The position numbers were made by a program, and so were the translations under genes. From positions 1 through 6,657 of the forward strand of contig JAICPV010000126.1 in the NCBI GenBank assembly GCA_025929655.1: a stretch of 6,657 nt of DNA. Reading direction: 5' to 3'. Shown piece after piece: positions 5,449 to 6,657 of this stretch. This stretch comes from Pyrinomonadaceae bacterium. GTDB lineage: Bacteria; Acidobacteriota; Blastocatellia; Pyrinomonadales; Pyrinomonadaceae. The notes below the pieces were generated by a model. That model searched no databases. It was given only the letters and a program-made list of their open reading frames with translations, and was not told the origin of the DNA. Every line of letters starts with the position of its first letter. The first letter of the stretch is position 1.

Positions 5449-6657
5449 TCAACGCGACTGAGGTTCGGCTCCAGCCGATGCCGCCTTCGCCGTGTCCTCC
5501 CGACGGTCGATCACGTAGACGCCGGACGAGTGCGATCCGGCAAAGATACGGTTCGAATCGTTCGGGTCGAATGCCATCGACCATACACGCCTGCTCGGGA
5601 TCTTCATGTCCTTCGAATCGATGCGTTTCCATTTGTTTCCGGCATCTTCCGAGTAGAAAATTCCGCCGTCACTTTCCAGCGCGCTGGACACGATCACTTC
5701 GTCCGGGTTCGCCGGATTTATCAGGATGCTCGTGTAGTCCCCGAGCGGAAGCCCGCCGCCGCGGCGTCCCCATGTTCGGCCGCCGTCGCGGCTGACGTAA
5801 AAGGTCTGGATCGAACCGACGTACATATTGTTGGGACGCTTCGGATCGGTCATGATCGAGCTCACCGGAGTGTTTTCGGGCACGACGTTGACACGCTCCC
5901 ATGTCTTACCGTCGTCACGCGAAACGATCACACCAGAGCTCGCCGTACCAACCCAGATAGTTCCCGGAACCAGCGGCGACGAATGGATCACAAAAACGTT
6001 CGCATTGACGCCATCACCGAACGGCAGTTTTTCCCAGCCTTTCGCAATATCGTAGGTCCGGTACAAGCCGTTGTCGGTTCCGGCCAAAATTCCGTTCTTC
6101 CCGTCTTCGGTGTACGCGAGGACCTTCACTTTTTCCGTTAGAACGGGAACGATCTGCGGCCCTGCTGCTTCGGTTTCAGCGGCCGGCACCGGCGGTGGCG
6201 CTTTCTTCAAAGGAGCTTTCTTCGCGCCCTTTCGCACCGGTTTCTTCTTCGGCGGAGGCGGCGGAGCGATCAGCGTCCACGACATCCCGCGGTCGGCCGA
6301 AGTGAAAATACCCAGATTCGTCCCAAGATAAAGTTTTTCCGGCGTTGTCCGGTCTTGCAAAATGGTGAACGGCGACACTTTGTTGATGTCGATCCCCTTT
6401 GCCTGTACCCAATTGCGTCCGGCGTCGGAGCTGTAGAATACAAATCCCCCGGCCGTCGCGGTGTTCATCGTCGTTGAATAAAGGCGGTCGGGCTGCGAGG
6501 CGTCCACCGTCACCGAATACGTGAACCTGCTGGTGAAGCTGTTGTTCGACTGGGCGAAATTCTTCCCTCCGTCGGTCGAGATCATGACGCCATAATTGTT
6601 CGTGGCGATGTAGACGCGCTCCGGCTCGTCCGGGTGCACCGCGATCGAGTTGATCTC
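5449..6657 (-). CDS. Asp-box (BNR/sortilin-like) beta-propeller protein, 5' end outside window
   Basis: The visible 402 residues are the C-terminal part of a repeat protein resembling BNR/sialidase-type, VPS10 or Ycf48-like propellers; the role is unknown and no catalytic residues can be assigned. Asp-boxes (S-x-D-x-G-x-x-W/F) occur at visible residues 27-34 (STDGGKNF), 76-83, 120-127, 246-253 (SRDDGKTW), 289-296 and 336-343, with a degenerate copy at 200-208. Spacing is 43-49 residues except between the third and fourth, where a Pro/Lys/Ala linker (131-166) intervenes. Each blade also has a VHPDEPERVYIAT-like strand. The reading frame is open to base 6657, with residues EINSIAV at the edge, so the GTG at 6639 is not the start. 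Such proteins are often exported, but the signal region is not visible. The C-terminus is a short Ala-rich tail; a terminator follows. Confidence 0.9.
   Translation of the reverse strand, partial: EINSIAVHPDEPERVYIATNNYGVMISTDGGKNFAQSNNSFTSRFTYSVTVDASQPDRLYSTTMNTATAGGFVFYSSDAGRNWVQAKGIDINKVSPFTILQDRTTPEKLYLGTNLGIFTSADRGMSWTLIAPPPPPKKKPVRKGAKKAPLKKAPPPVPAAETEAAGPQIVPVLTEKVKVLAYTEDGKNGILAGTDNGLYRTYDIAKGWEKLPFGDGVNANVFVIHSSPLVPGTIWVGTASSGVIVSRDDGKTWERVNVVPENTPVSSIMTDPKRPNNMYVGSIQTFYVSRDGGRTWGRRGGGLPLGDYTSILINPANPDEVIVSSALESDGGIFYSEDAGNKWKRIDSKDMKIPSRRVWSMAFDPNDSNRIFAGSHSSGVYVIDRREDTAKAASAGAEPQSR
5629..6579 (-). repeat. Array of seven Asp-box repeats (one degenerate) in the propeller protein
   Basis: Protein-level repeats encoded at 6556-6579, 6409-6432, 6277-6300, 6034-6060 (degenerate, RTYDIAKGW), 5899-5922, 5770-5793 and 5629-5652. 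The period is about 45 codons (43-49), interrupted once by the linker. The DNA copies have diverged, so this is an old domain repeat and not a recent tandem duplication. A further final blade (about 354-384 of the visible residues) lacks the Asp-box. Confidence 0.85.
6160..6267 (-). other. Pro/Lys/Ala-rich linker inserted between propeller blades
   Basis: Thirty-six codons encode a run of five prolines, three lysines, then alternating Lys/Ala/Pro blocks and an acidic Ala-rich end. It raises the distance between the third and fourth Asp-boxes from about 45 to 80 residues, which equals one blade period plus the linker length. It is in frame and basic at its centre, so it is probably a flexible loop or domain hinge. 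Confidence 0.8.

Noticed and set aside
5371..6141. 256-codon plus-strand frame opposite the propeller gene
   Set aside because: It runs antisense to the Asp-box repeats, across the terminator and promoter region, and has His/Arg-rich shadow composition.
6637..6639. GTG at 6639 as start of the propeller gene
   Set aside because: The frame continues to the window edge with a repeat-like INSIAV strand, so the GTG codes for an internal valine of a blade.

Overview
The window holds five protein-coding genes, all read on the minus strand, so the biological order runs from high to low coordinates: the 3' part of a beta-propeller (Asp-box/BNR) protein, then bshC, mutL, a 40-codon single-pass membrane protein, and a sodium:solute symporter cut by the left edge. 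No RNA gene, insertion sequence, CRISPR array or long DNA repeat was seen. Coding density is very high; the only sizeable intergenic gap is 112 bp (5337-5448).

Organism: BshC points to a bacterium that makes bacillithiol (known from Firmicutes, Deinococcus-Thermus, Bacteroidota/Chlorobi and Acidobacteriota). The moderate-to-high GC content, the Asp-box propeller protein with a Pro/Lys/Ala linker, and an endonuclease-type MutL make Acidobacteriota (Blastocatellia-like) my best guess. This is an inference from gene content, not a demonstrated assignment.

Right part (5449-6657): the propeller gene ends at a TGA and is followed by a clear Rho-independent terminator (5391-5423). The T-tract of that terminator runs directly into a plausible sigma70 promoter (-35 at 5387-5392, -10 TATAAT at 5364-5369), which would start the next transcript.

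Left part (1-5336): bshC, mutL, the small membrane gene and the symporter form one very compact cluster. bshC/mutL and mutL/small gene each overlap by four bases (ATGA), and the symporter begins six bases after the small gene's stop. mutL and the symporter show no convincing Shine-Dalgarno sequence, so translational coupling down the cluster is likely. Functionally the cluster combines low-molecular-weight thiol synthesis, DNA mismatch repair and Na+-driven uptake. The first two could share a stress or genome-maintenance logic. The small protein and the symporter look like a transporter/accessory-peptide pair. The small membrane protein is the least described element here and the best candidate for something new.
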